A stretch of DNA of 64,000 nucleotides, taken from contig JAPXFY010000031.1 in assembly GCA_030674185.1 (NCBI GenBank), forward strand, positions 44,489,066-44,553,065, written 5' to 3'. A model generated the notes under the pieces. It was given only the letters and a program-made list of their open reading frames with translations. It was not told the origin of the DNA and made no database searches. This document shows, piece after piece, positions 22,458-34,100 of the stretch. Within the stretch, counting starts at the first letter, position 1, and every line of letters begins with the position of its first letter. Both the position numbers and the translations under genes were made by a program. The stretch is from Monoplex corrugatus (lineage: Eukaryota; Mollusca; Gastropoda; Littorinimorpha; Ranellidae).

Positions 22458-23467
22458 GGCTGTCTTATTTTCTGTGGCACCACAATAGCATTAGTGGAAT
22501 TTCTCACATGATCTGACCACAGTCAGGCTAGTAGGAAGCTATCAGTACCCGCTAAGCCTGTATGGGGATGACCAATTGTTTGATGTAGAACAGCGAACTC
22601 TTCAGCTTCCTTGATTGACTGTTCAGCGTCCTGCAGGAAAAGGACAAGTCAGCTTAGCGAGTCAACAGGTGGAAATTGTGGACTGTGTTTGCCACAGATA
22701 GGTCTGCTGTGTGTGATCAGAATGGTATCATCAAGATATATCCACCGTTTGTGGGCAGAGCAGGCTTGTCACTTGCTGCGTTCTGTAGCATGCTCCGCCA
22801 AGGATCAGAATGCTTATGCTGTTGCCTTCACAATACCATTGTTACACTGGAGTTGCACAGATCAAAGCAGTGATTTTAAAACTGATCAGTACCACGAATC
22901 AGCTGAGTTGAAGTGAGGTGAAGGGAAAGCAGGGAGTGGGTGGGGGTTCCCTGGTTGTGACGTTTTTCTCACACCATTGTTGATCAGCCAATGGGAGTTT
23001 TTGTTGGTGGATAGCTTCAGACTGTTATGTGCAGTAAGTGCTGTCAGTGCAGTTAGGCACTGTCTGAATTTTGTGTGCCTGAGTTACTGTTATGTCCTTA
23101 CACTCAAACACAGAATGCACAATAATAGGTAAAAGTAACAGTCAAGGGGAAAAGAATATGAGGAACAGTCCCCTGACCCCCTTAGATTTTCAGGGACTTT
23201 TTTCCATTTGTCATTAGGCCAGAAATTTTGTGCTAGAAACTTTCCTTTGTTTATTTGTGTGTGCTGTGTAGCATAGTTGGGCTGGGGGTTATAGCCCTGA
23301 TATGGCTTGTGGGGCAGTTGGCTGGGGGTTATAGCCCTGATATGGCTGTGTGCAGTTGGCTGGCGCTTTAATAACATTGCAGAAGAAAAGTGTAGAGGTG
23401 TGGGAAAAGGGAGCATGTTATTGACCTTGCTTCAGAGCTTGACAGGTTTTTATGACACATGTTTCAG
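22458..23467. other. Dyskerin last intron
   Basis: Unique-looking sequence except for 23280-23366. There GGCTGGGGGTTATAGCCCTG occurs twice in tandem, followed by GTGCAGTTGGCTGGCGCTTT, a relative of the dispersed repeat at 6478-6590. Reading frames of up to about 100 codons at 22611-22916 have no recognisable similarity. Confidence 0.7.
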
Positions 23468-23533
23468 GAATCCGGACCAGAGAAAAAGAAGAAGAAGAAA
23501 AAGAAAGCAAAGATGGAAGACAGCAGCGACTGA
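23468..23533 (+). CDS. DKC1: Dyskerin terminal coding exon
   Basis: Encodes ESGPEKKKKKKKKAKMEDSS, D and TGA stop at 23531-23533. Human dyskerin ends in a very similar KKKKKKKKAKEVE-type tail, so the gene ends here in the normal way. The acceptor is ATGTTTCAG ending at 23467. It is joined in phase 0 to the exon at 21163. The polylysine tail is a nuclear localisation signal in the family. Confidence 0.92.
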   Translation, partial: ESGPEKKKKKKKKAKMEDSSD

Positions 23534-24136
23534 GCATCTGACCGTTTTTGAATTTTTTTTTTTTTATCATGTTTCTTCATCTCTGATAATGACCATCAAA
23601 GGAAATGACTTGTGTTCGCTGCATATTGTGTTCATTGTGTTTCTTCATTTTTGTGTTCGCTGCATATTGTGTTCATTGTGTTTCTTCATCATCACTGATC
23701 ATGATTATCAAAGGAATGAACTGTGCTTGCATCATACATGTTGGTATCTGCATTTTGTGTTCCTGTGAATGATTTCTGTTTGTATTTTTGTATTTGTTCT
23801 GAAGTGTGAGATTTGAAAATGATGATTTGTTCTGAAAACAAAGTGGGTGGGGGGGGAGGGGGAATGGTCCTGGGGGTTTCCCCCATGAAGCAGGTGTTTG
23901 GAGTGATGAGGGTAAACACCCCCCCCCCCCCCCCCCCAAATCAACACACACACCAAATCAGCACCCACTGAATAGTCATACAGTAGAACCTCTCAATTAT
24001 GACGTGACACTAAGAAAAAAGGAGTTGTGAACTTTCCACTTTATGCTTTGTGGCTGTGTCTATGCTAGCTGAATGGGTAGCGCAAACTGTGTTGGGTTCG
24101 AGAATTATGTTAATTGATAAGAAAAAAGTCTTTTTA
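23534..24136 (+). other. Probable dyskerin 3' untranslated region and flank
   Basis: No coding frame follows the stop. A direct duplication of about 45 bp contains TTCGCTGCATATTGTGTTCA (23618 and 23653). A homopolymeric C run lies at about 23921-23937 opposite a G-rich patch at 23850. I saw no clear polyadenylation signal before the transposon at 24137. Confidence 0.6.
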
Positions 24137-26106
24137 TTAACTCACTCCCTACTGGGCGATTTGGAATTTAACATTCCTCTGTGTACTGGGCGTTTGTATA
24201 GGTTTTTAAAAAAATCATTAAAAAATAATGGCCAGACACATATTCTTTTAATTTTGACACATGATTATCATTATACTGAACAAGCATTTTACAAAGTTTC
24301 AAAGCTGTAACTTTTTATGGTACTCTTTTTGTTGCCAGTTGTAAAACAAGGTATATTTTTATGGTAATAAAAATGAGGGTGATCACAAGAGCATACAAGG
24401 GAAATTCTCACTGTTCTTGAAAAGAGGACTGTTTTCCACATAAATCACATTGGAAATACCAGTAGACAGTAAATAACTTATTGAGAGTTTATATTCCCTA
24501 CAAATAAACTAAAATCAATAACATACCACTGATAACTTGTCAATTTGTCATTTCACATTCACCTTACAGGCGGTTTGTACAGGTGTTTAAAAAAATCAGA
24601 AAAATAATGAGGAAACACACACTCTTGAAATTTTCGCACATGGTTATTGTTTGATTGAATAAGCATATTACAGAGTTTCAAGTTGTAACTTTTATAGTTC
24701 TCTTTTTGTAGGTGATGAGAGAAAATATGTTTTTGTGACAACAAAATTGAGGGTGGCTGCAACTGGATAGTGGTAAAGTTCACACTGCTCCTGAAAAGTG
24801 GACAGTTTTCCACATAAATCACATTGAAAATCCCAGTAGAGAGTGAACAATGGCTACCTGAGATTTCTACTTTATACAATTCAACTACAGTCAGCAAAAT
24901 GCTGCTGACTACTTGAATAGAGTTGGAAAATTCATGAAAAAATATTAACAAAGCACACATTCTTGAAACAGTAACATGATTATTGTTTGACTAAAAAAGC
25001 ACAGCACAAGGTTTCAAAACTATAACCTTAACACACAGACACACACACCGACACCACTACACTCACATCCATACACACACCATACAAACACATTCATACA
25101 TACAACATCCACACACAGAAAACATACACAGAGTGCACACACACAGTACAAACATCCACACAGAGTACAAACATCCATGCACATAAAAGTGCAGATGTAT
25201 ACACACACCACATATCACACTTATTCACATCACCACACACACCACACTCTCACATACACCACACACACACACACACATACATGCATTTCATTCACTGTTG
25301 TTCCATTTCCAAACTGTATTTTGCTAGTTCTTATGCCTGAAGGCTTTTTGATCACTGCATCTCTGTTTCATCAACCATGTGCTTCATAATCAGGTCACTG
25401 AATATTTGGTCAAAAAATGAAGGGGGCGTGGTCTGTAATGCCATACAAGTTTAGCCTATGTGTTTTGCTATCTGTGTATGGAGGAATAACTGAAAGGAAA
25501 AACACACACACATAAAATGTTCAAGCAGACATTCATCATGAAACAACAAAACCAACCTCTGTCAGATCAGCTAGTGCGCTATTTGGATAGTGCCGCGCTA
25601 CGAAGGCCACGGGTACACACTGTGTCACTCACCACACCCACCCCTCTCTTCCTTTCACCTTCTCTGTCGGACACATTTTCATCAATTCCATCCCTTCTGA
25701 TGGGCTAAAACCACTTTCTTCTTACTGTTCTGCATCTTCAGAGTCAGACCCCTTGGTAAGAATGATTTTTTTTTTCCCTGACATAAAGTGCAAACACGTC
25801 TTGTTTGACCGTTGTGAGCGCAACTCGTTCGCAGCTGAGACGCCATTGTTCTCACGTGGTAAACAGGAAAGGGGTCAGCACAAAGATAGCTCTGTGGCTG
25901 ACCGTCATAGGTCACTCGCCATGTGCAGTGGTCAAATGTTACTCTGTGGTAATGAGGCTTTAGCGTGACTCCCTTCGATTTTCACTACACGGCACTATTT
26001 CACCAATGGGAATTTTTGAATGCACGATCCGCATATCAGACCCTTAGTGCTGAACCGCATCGCCGGAAACGTCCGCATATCAGGCCGTTAGTGGGGAGTG
26101 AGTTAA
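24137..26106. mobile_element. TTAA-bounded inverted-repeat element, about 1.97 kb
   Basis: The left end is TTAACTCACTCCCTACTGGG. The right end, reverse complemented, is TTAACTCACTCCCCACTAAC, with TTAA on both sides. Sub-terminal CGCATATCAG words recur at 26029 and 26084. The terminal motif TTAACTC.CTC.CTAC is shared with 18856-19491, so the two elements are probably related. The interior includes three diverged tandem copies (next entry), a CA-rich stretch (25030-25290) and no recognisable transposase. It may be a deletion derivative or a composite. Confidence 0.72.
24150..25010. repeat. Diverged 390-bp tandem duplication inside the TTAA element
   Basis: Copy 1 (from about 24175) and copy 2 (from about 24565) share TTTAAAAAAATCA, CACATGATTAT/CACATGGTTAT, AAGTTTCAA, TGTAACTTTT and AGTTTTCCACATAAATCACA, then an AATACCAGTAGA/AATCCCAGTAGA word. 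A partial third copy begins at about 24935 (AACAAAGCACACATTCTTGA). Confidence 0.85.
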
Positions 26107-26519
26107 AGAGGGTGCCATAATTAGGTTTAAGAAATGGGCTCATTCACATACACACTTGCATACACACAGGCGCAAGAAAAATGTAATTAAATTGGCCAAA
26201 TTCCTGCATTAACTTAATAGTCACGGAAGTAGACCTGTACATAACTTTCCTACAGATTACTGTTGAGTAAAGAACTAAAACAAAAGTGTGGTTTGTGTTT
26301 TGGTGGATTCTCAGCCGACAATATGAAAAGGCCAGGTTTACAGGGGAAACAAATTTCAACAAACCACTGGTCAATTTCTGGTGATGTTTAGTCACTTTCT
26401 GCCCTTTGGCACTTTTGTGTGTGTGTATAAAGTTGTTAGCTCTTTTTCTGTTGTTTTTTCAAAGTTCATATAGACCAAAGTTGTTCATGATCATAAAGTT
26501 GAGTTAAAAAGAGGCAGTT
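26107..26519. other. Intergenic, nothing recognised
   Basis: Unique-looking sequence right of the TTAA-bounded element. It contains a short GTGTGTGT run at about 26415. No supported gene. Confidence 0.6.
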
Positions 26520-27395
26520 GTGTCCCACAGTCAATTTATACAGTGAAGTAGGATGGTCAATTTATACAGTGAGGTAGGATAGTCAGTTTATACAGTGAAG
26601 TAGGATGGTCAATTTATACAGTGAAGTAGGATAGTCAATTTATACAGTGAAGTAGGATGGTCAGTTTATACAGTGAAGTAAGAGGTCAATTTATACAGTG
26701 AAGTAAGACGGTCAGTTTATACAGTGAAGTAGGATGGTCAATTTATACAGTGAAGTAGGATGGTCAATTTGTACAGTGAAGTAGGATGGTCAGTTTATAC
26801 AGTGAAGTAGGATGGTCAGTTTATACAGTGAAGTAGGATGGTCATTTATACAGTGAAGTAGGATAGTCAATTTATACAGTGAAGTAGGATGGTCAATTAA
26901 TACAGTGAAGTAGGATAGTCATTTATACAGTGAAGTAGGATAGTCTTATACAGTGAAGTAGGATAGTCAGTTTATACAGTGAAGTAGGATGGTCAATTAA
27001 TACAGTGAAGTAGGATAGTCAATTTATACAGTGAAGTAGGATGGTCAATTAATACAGTGAAGTAGGATGGTCAGTTTATACAGTGAAGTAGGATGGTCAT
27101 TTATACAGTGAAGTAGGATAGTCAGTTTATACAGTGAAGTAGGATGGTCAATGAAAACAAGTGCCTTAGGAAGTCCAGTAGGAAGCTGGATTGAGAGATA
27201 ACTGTCTACTATAAAGAAAAGGAAAAAGGTAACAAGCCATATGATTATGCCCTTAATTTATATGATAAAAAATTAATTCACAAAGACACTATAATGAGCT
27301 TACAGTGAAGTAGGATGGTCAATTTATACAGTGAAGTGGGATAGTCAGTTTTATACAGTGAAGTAGGATGGTCATGAAAAATCAAGTTGCCTTTT
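26520..27395. repeat. 26-bp intergenic minisatellite
   Basis: Tandem GAAGTAGGATGGTCAATT followed by TATACAGT, in about 28 copies to 27150 with a few more at 27300-27375. Variants are GATAGTC, GTCAGTTTATACAG and losses of one or two bases. It is split by a non-repeat block at 27150-27300 that recurs right of the second array part (27375-27545). Confidence 0.94.
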
Positions 27396-27560
27396 AGGAA
27401 GTCGTCAGTAGGAAGCTGGATTGGAGAGATTCAACTGTTCTTACTATAAAGAAAAGGAAAAAAGGTTAAACAAAGGCCAGTATGATTATGCCCTTAACTT
27501 ATATGAATACACAAAATATAGAGTTCACAAAAGACACACTACTAAAGAGCTTACAGCATG
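27135..27560. repeat. Two copies of a non-repeat block, one shortened throughout
   Basis: Copy 1 (27150-27303) and copy 2 (27373-27556) share GGAAGCTGGATTG, TACTATAAAGAAAAGGAAAA, TATGATTATGCCCTTAA and GAGCTTACAG. Copy 1 lacks single bases relative to copy 2 at many positions: GTGCCTTAGG against GTTGCCTTTTAGG, AAAGGTAACAA against AAAGGTTAAACAAA. The differences are nearly all deletions rather than substitutions. Confidence 0.85.
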
Positions 27561-28015
27561 ATAACATTCTTAATAAAATGAATGGTAGACGTCACTAAAA
27601 TAATGTTAATGTATAGACACAAACCACCCAGAGAAAACATGACAGTTTTGATAAATGCTCTTTGAATTACACGTACTATGCTGTGCCTCATTGATGTAAC
27701 AGCTGGCAGCGCTCAGCTTTTCTACCTTGTACGATTTGCCCAATACGGAAGTCACTAAACTGTGGGCACAATGCAACATGTCTTGTAGCTGTTTTCCGGT
27801 TGCCATTTTTCCTTTTGTCGCACCCATTTCACCTGTGTGATCTTTTTCACTTTTGTTTTATGTGATCAGAAAAAAGTAACATGGTCAAATATTGGGTGAC
27901 TGAACTAAGGTAGACAAGGTTTTGGCTAGTGGGGAACCTAACCTGCCTCTCAGCCAGTCATTCCCATTTTTACTTAAGCCAGAAACATCTATCACATCCC
28001 TCCAATGGCCACCCC
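27561..28015. other. Intergenic, nothing recognised
   Basis: No supported gene. The reverse-strand frame 27827-27606 (73 codons) has no recognised family. Confidence 0.6.
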
Positions 28016-28019
28016 CCAA

Positions 28020-28400
28020 AACCAACTATGATTGTAACATGTTTACTTTGTCCATAAAAACTACAATTGTAACACTTTTACTTTGTCCATAAAAACTACA
28101 ATTGTAACATGTTTACTTTGACCATAAAAACTACAATTGTAACACTTTTTACTTTGTCCATAAAAACTACAATTGTAACATGGTTACTTTGGCCATAAAA
28201 ACTACAACATGTTTACTTTGGCCATAAAATCTACAATTGTAACACTTTTACTTTGTCCATAAAAACTACGATTGTAACACTTTTACTTTGTCCATAAAAA
28301 CTCCAATTGTAACATTTTTACTTTGGCCATAAAAACTACGATTAACATTTTTACTTTGGTCATAAAAACAATTGTAACAAACTTTTACTTTGGCCATTAA
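28020..28400. repeat. Short intergenic minisatellite of about 35 bp
   Basis: About ten tandem units of TACAATTGTAACA, TTTTTACTTTG and TCCATAAAAAC in order, with variants (GGCCATAAAA, TACGATT). Followed by a CA-rich stretch at 28455-28535. Confidence 0.9.
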
Positions 28401-28539
28401 CATCCTATGTCACAGACATCCATCATCTCTTAGTTTTACACGTCTGCATGCATGTACGCACACACACACACAAAGCTGCATACATATACACAATTACCCT
28501 TTGCATACACATATACACATACACACACATGTATGCTCA

Positions 28540-29385
28540 TTTTCATTCTCTCCCCTCACACGCATGCACATCTACAACCTACACAAAGCATCATATGCAC
28601 ACAGATTTTTATTACTCTTTTCAGTCCAGGTGATGTGTCAAAGACATTTCAAATGTTAAGTACCAGAAGGAAGAAAACTGTCCTGGCTGCTCTCTTTCTG
28701 CTCATATTACCAACAAAATGCTCAAATGAAAAACTACAGCTTGGGGGAAAAAAACTTTAACAACAAAAGAAAACAACAAAAGCATGATACACTATACTTA
28801 AAAGTCATTTTAAGATAAAAAACAAATAACCAAAAAACAAAAAAAGATAAAACGAGGCAAATCATGCATGCTTCTGCAGGGCAGTCAAAACAAACTAAAT
28901 GTTTTTTCAAAAGCATGCCTTCCCAATTGGTGTATGATTTCTCAGCAAGATGTTTTGCATTCCTGAGAAATCTTCGTGCACAAAACATAAGAGAGACCTT
29001 TTCATAAGTAAGCAAGAAAGAAAACTGTCATCACAGAACAGGCTGGTCAAGCCACACATGTTAAACCTACTTTCTATTTTCCTGTAAATGTTTTTTTTTT
29101 TTTTTGAATTGTGATCTTGAAATCAATATCAACAAACCACAACATCAACCAAATCTACTGAGTTGTGACTTGTATCATGGCAGTTCTTTATCATGACAAA
29201 CATAAAATCCATGTCTACAAACACACACAAAGTGACAAACATAAAGTCTGTGTCTAAAAATTCACACAAATGACAGGGTTTTTTTGCTTTAAAAGTAAAT
29301 TTTTGTAAACTGATGTGGCAACAAAACGGTTGGGGCTAATTAACTCGTCACGCTAGACTCCAGCCATGCCAGATGGTTATGTTCC
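28540..29385. other. Intergenic, nothing recognised
   Basis: A-rich sequence with poly-A and poly-T tracts (28740-28860, 29088-29104). Two similar words, GACAAACATAAAATCC and GACAAACATAAAGTC, lie at 29195 and 29233. No gene is supported. Confidence 0.6.
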
Positions 29386-29389
29386 CTGT

Positions 29390-30955
29390 ATCACACACAC
29401 ACCAACACCCCACACTGCCATATAGCACTACAAAACAACACAACACACAACAACACCCCACACTGCCATATAGCACTACAAACCAAAACAACACAACACA
29501 CACACACCAACACCCCACATTGCCATATAGCACTACAAACCAAAACATACACACACACACACACACCAACACCCCACATTGCCATATAGCACTACAAACC
29601 AAAACAACACCACACACACACACCAACACCCCACATTGCCATATAGCACTACAAACCAACACAACACAACACACACACACCAACACCCCACATTGCCATA
29701 TAGCACTACAAACCAACACAACACACACACATCAACAACACACATTGCCATATAGCACTACAAACCAAAACAACACAACACACCAACACCCCACACTGCC
29801 ATATAGCACTACAAACCAAAACATAACACACACACACCAACACCCCACATTACCATATAGCACTACAAACCAAAACATAACACACACACATCAACACCCC
29901 ACATTACCATATAGCACTACAAACCAAAACATAACACACACACACCAACACCCCACATTACCATATAGCACTACAAACCAAAACACAACACACACACACC
30001 AACACCCCACATTACCATATAGCACTACAAATCAAAACATAACACACACACACCAACACCCCACACTGCCATATAGCACTACAAACCAAAACAACACACA
30101 CACACCAACACCCCACATTGCCATATAGCACTACAAACCAACACAACACGCACACATCAACAACACACATTGCCATATAGCACTACAAACCAAAACAACA
30201 CAACACACCAACACCCCACACTGCCATATAGCACTACAAACCAAAACATAACACACACACACCAACACCCCACATTACCATATAGCACTACAAACCAAAA
30301 CATAACACACACACATCAACACCCCACATTACCATATAGCACTACAAACCAAAACATAACACACACACACCAACACCCCACATTACCATATAGCACTACA
30401 AACCAAAACACAACACACACACACCAACACCCCACATTACCATATAGCACTACAAATCAAAACATAACACACACACACCAACACCCCACACTGCCATATA
30501 GCACTACAAACCAAAACAACACACACACACCAACACCCCACACTGCCATATAGCACTACAAACCAAAACAACACAACACACCAACACCCCACATTGCCAT
30601 ATAGCACTACAAACCAAAACAACACAACACACACGAACACCCCACACTGCCATACAGCACTACAAACCAAAACAACTAACACACACACACCAACACCCCA
30701 CACTGCCATATAGCACTACAAACCAAAACAACATACACACCAACACCCCCACTGCCATATAGCACTACAAACCAAAACAACATAACACACACCAACACCC
30801 CCCACTGCCATATAGCACTACAAACCAAAACAACATAACACACACCAACACCCCACACTGCCATACAGCACTACAAACCAAAACAACACACACGCACCAA
30901 CACCCCACACTGCCATATAGCACGACAAACCAAAACAACATAACACACACACACG
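29390..30955. repeat. About 50-bp CA-rich minisatellite
   Basis: Roughly 30 units of CACCAACACCCCACATTG, CCATATAGCACTACAAACC and AAAACAACACAACACACA, the last part varying in length. A block of about 440 bp is repeated (29730-30080 resembles 30150-30500), including the rare CATCAACAACACACATTG unit at 29729 and 30147. Long frames of Thr/His/Pro residues on + and Cys/Val on - are artefacts. Confidence 0.95.
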
Positions 30956-31930
30956 TAGGCTATCATTCAACTGTTCCTCTGGAAATATTGAATTCAAAAC
31001 CAAACTGCTATAAAGCAATGAAAACTGCTTCTCTCAATCTGTCGATACATAACATGCATATATACAAAAAATGGTGACACTAATCACAACAATCCCACAC
31101 ACAACAGAAAGGGCAGACAACAGGGGCAGCAAATCAATGTTGATCAGAACGAAAAGACACAGCCAGTTCAACAAAGGTTATTTAACAAAAGCAGAACCAA
31201 AAATGACAAACAGAAAATTCAACAGAAAGAACATCATTCATACAAAAGCATACCCCAAAATGACCAAGAGCATAACAAAGTTAACGAGAAACGCTCAAAA
31301 GTGTTAGCAGGGACCCAGAGCAACAATGCCTTACCACTGACCACTGACAATATTATATAGCTCCTGATGTCACACGGCAGCCATTTTGCAAACAAAAGCA
31401 AACCCATAAATGGCAAATTAAACAAAGCAGATCCAGGGAAGAAAAAAGAGACTTTGCCATATACAAGACGATTTTTGGCATGTATGAACTATGGAAATTG
31501 TTTCTCTCCTCTCCTCAGAGGGAGAGAAGTAAAAGAGAGGCACAAAGAAAAAAAAAAGACAGCAAGAGTGAGAGTCGCAAGATGCCAGAAGTTTGAAAGC
31601 GAGTTGGTAGTCACAGGTCAAGGCACCACATTGACAGAACAGTAAAGCTGGTAATGGTGTCAGCTCTTGGCAGTGCTAAGGATGGTGATGGTGTGTGTAT
31701 GTATGCACGTGTTACGTGTACGTATGTTATTTCTTTTACCATCTATTCATGCAAGTACTTGCAGACAGAAGTTGTTTGTATGCTTATGTACGCTTGTGTA
31801 TACTAAAGTGCAACTGTACGTGCATGCATGTGTTTATATGTGTTCCTTCTCAAAAAACTATGCAATTCCAGCGGACATTTGTGAGTAGTTATGTGCTACA
31901 TACCTGATACTGCACATAAAAATATCTTTT
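30956..31930. other. Intergenic, nothing recognised
   Basis: Contains CAAAA-rich words with weak periodicity (31180-31290) and a purine-rich patch at 31500-31560. The frame 31367-31645 (92 codons) has no recognised similarity. Confidence 0.55.
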
Positions 31931-31936
31931 AATCAG

Positions 31937-32335
31937 TCACCATGGTGTAGTAGGTTAGCACAAAAGACTACCAACAGGAAGATTGTGGGTTCAAATCACC
32001 ATCGATCCCTTCAAAAATCAATCTGGGATTTTTTGGCTAGACCTGAACATGGGAAGACTTAAACTACACAATCAGGTCTCATCCACTTCACGGATGCGTC
32101 ACTGGGGGTGTTGCTCAAATTGCGACCAACACCACAGGTGTCTGTATCTCTTGAGCCAGGTTGATGCCATGTAGTCTCAATCCTGGACAGAACTCCAGGC
32201 ACCATGTTTACCATCATCATCCTCATCACCGCACTGCAAAAACTACACCAACTTCTGTGACTATTAAACTGACAAATATGCCCCACCCCCAAAGCACAAG
32301 GAAATTTCCTTAAGTGCAATGATCCTTAAGAAGAA
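31937..32335 (+). mobile_element. tRNA-derived SINE
   Basis: The head has a good internal RNA polymerase III promoter: A box TGGTGTAGTAGG at 31943-31954 and B box GGTTCAAATCA at 31988-31998, spaced as in tRNA genes (34 bp apart). About 330 bp of body follow and share an extended match with the reverse strand of 5985-6250. The element seems to end near CCTTAAGTGCAATGATCCTTAAG at about 32313-32333. I cannot assign a named SINE superfamily from memory. Confidence 0.82.
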
Positions 32336-32489
32336 AAAGGAAACTTTGCACATGGTAGAGCAAGTATTATGAAGGAATAGTGAACAACCATTTGGAAATT
32401 TTTTGAACCATTTGGATATTTTTTACAGGCATTAGTGTTATTATTATTACTACTACTATTGTTAAAAAAAAAAAAGCCTAGCATACTGT

Positions 32490-32600
32490 TCAGAATCACA
32501 TCAGTGCTATAACAATCTGAAACACCACATTCACATCTAAACAAAAAACGAAAACCTGGAAAAGAAAATTAAGTACGCATTGCATTTAAGCCAATACTCT
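32490..32600 (-). repeat. Diverged copy of the CAGTCAGCTGGGC family
   Basis: Compare with 35648-35755: ATCA.TGCTATAAC.ATCTGA, CACATTCACATCTAAA, GAAAACCTGGAAAAGAAAAT and TAAGTACGCAT correspond to the same order of words there. Weaker than the other copies; judged by eye. Confidence 0.6.
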
Positions 32601-32754
32601 AAAGATATGACTCCCCTTGCCCCCTCCTTATGTTTCCAGTCTTATGAATAAGATGATAAACTGAAGTCCTGTGTGCAGATGCACTCAATGCAGGTTAAAG
32701 ATCGCACGGCAACATAGGAGCGTTTTTTCCGACACAATTCTGGAGGGAAAATCA

Positions 32755-34100
32755 GCGGGCATACAGATATCAGCCCCAATGTCACATGGTAAACCTGTTG
32801 TATGGAAACATGCAGACAGTGATGTGCCCTCCATACAGATAGCAGCCCCAATGTCATATGGTAAACCTACTGTATGGAAACATGCAGACAGTGATGTGCC
32901 CTCCATACAGATAGCAGCCCCAATGTCATATGGTAAACCTACTGTATGGAAACATGCAGACAGTGATGTGCCCTCCATACAGATAGCAGTCCCAATGTCA
33001 CATGGTAAACCTACTGTATGGAAACATGCAGACAGTGATGTGCCCTCCATACAGATAGCAGCCCCAATGTCATATGGTAAACCTACTGTATGGAAACATG
33101 CAGACAGTGATGTGCCCTCCATACAGATAGCAGCCCCAATGTCATATGGTAAACCTACTGTATGGAAACATGCAGACAGTGATGTGCCCTCCATACAGAT
33201 AGCAGCCCCAATGTCATATGGTAAACCTACTGTATGGAAACATGCAGACAGTGATGTGCCCTCCATACAGATAGCAGCCCCAATGTCATAAGATAAACCT
33301 ACTGTATGGAAACATGCAGACAGTGATGTGCCCTCCATACAGATATCAGCCCCAATGTCACATGGTAAACCTACTGTATGGAAACATGCAGACAGTGATG
33401 TGCCCTCCATACAGATAGCAGCCCCAATGTCATAAGGTAAACCTACTGTATGGAAACATGCAGACAGTGATGTGCCCTCCATACAGATAGCAGCCCCAAT
33501 GTCACATGGTAAACCTGTTGTATGGAAACATGCAGACAGTGATGTGCCCTCCATACAGATATCAGCCCCAATGTCACATGGTAAACCTACTGTATGGAAA
33601 CATGCAGACAGTGATGTGCCCTCCATACAGATAGCAGCCCCAATGTCATATGGTAAACCTACTGTATGGAAACATGCAGACAGTGATGTGCCCTCCTTAC
33701 AGATAGCAGCCCCAATGTCATATGGTAAACCTACTGTATGGAAACATGCAGACAGTGATGTGCCCTCCATACAGATAGCAGTCCCAATGTCACATGGTAA
33801 ACCTACTGTATGGAAACATGCAGACAGTGATGTGCCCTCCTTACAGATAGCAGTCCCAATGTCACATGGTAAACCTGTTGTATGGAAACATGCAGACAGT
33901 GATGTGCCCTCCATACAGATAGCAGTCCCAATGTCACATGGTAAACCTACTGTATGGAAACATGCAGACAGTGATGTGCCCTCCTTACAGATAGCAGTCC
34001 CAATGTCATATGGTAAACCTACTGTATGGAAACATGCAGACAGTGATGTGCCCTCCATACAGATAGCAGCCCCAATGTCATAAGGTAAACCTACTGTAGG
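32755..34100. repeat. 72-bp intergenic minisatellite
   Basis: About 18.5 very similar units of 72 bp: CATACAGATAGCAGCCCCAA, TGTCATATGGTAAACCTACT, GTATGGAAACATGCAGACAG and TGATGTGCCCTC. Variants alternate (CACATGG/CATATGG, GTTGTATGG/ACTGTATGG, ATATCAG/ATAGCAG, TCCTTACAG/TCCATACAG). As 72 = 24 codons, one frame per strand stays open over the array (+: PSIQIAAPMSYGKPTVWKHA per unit; -: 457 codons). Premature stops (ATAAGATAA, ATAAGGTAA) in the + frame show no selection for coding. Confidence 0.96.

Noticed and set aside
22611..22916. 101-codon frame in the last dyskerin intron
   Set aside because: No recognisable similarity. It lies inside an intron whose flanking exons join in phase.
29348..30950. 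Cys/Val-rich reverse frames that look like a secreted repeat protein
   Set aside because: They arise from a CA-rich minisatellite with varying unit length. Frames end wherever the CA count changes.
32671..34083. 457-codon reverse frame and 200-codon forward frames with a 24-residue repeat
   Set aside because: 72-bp unit effect. Stops appear in the + frame without any sign of selection.
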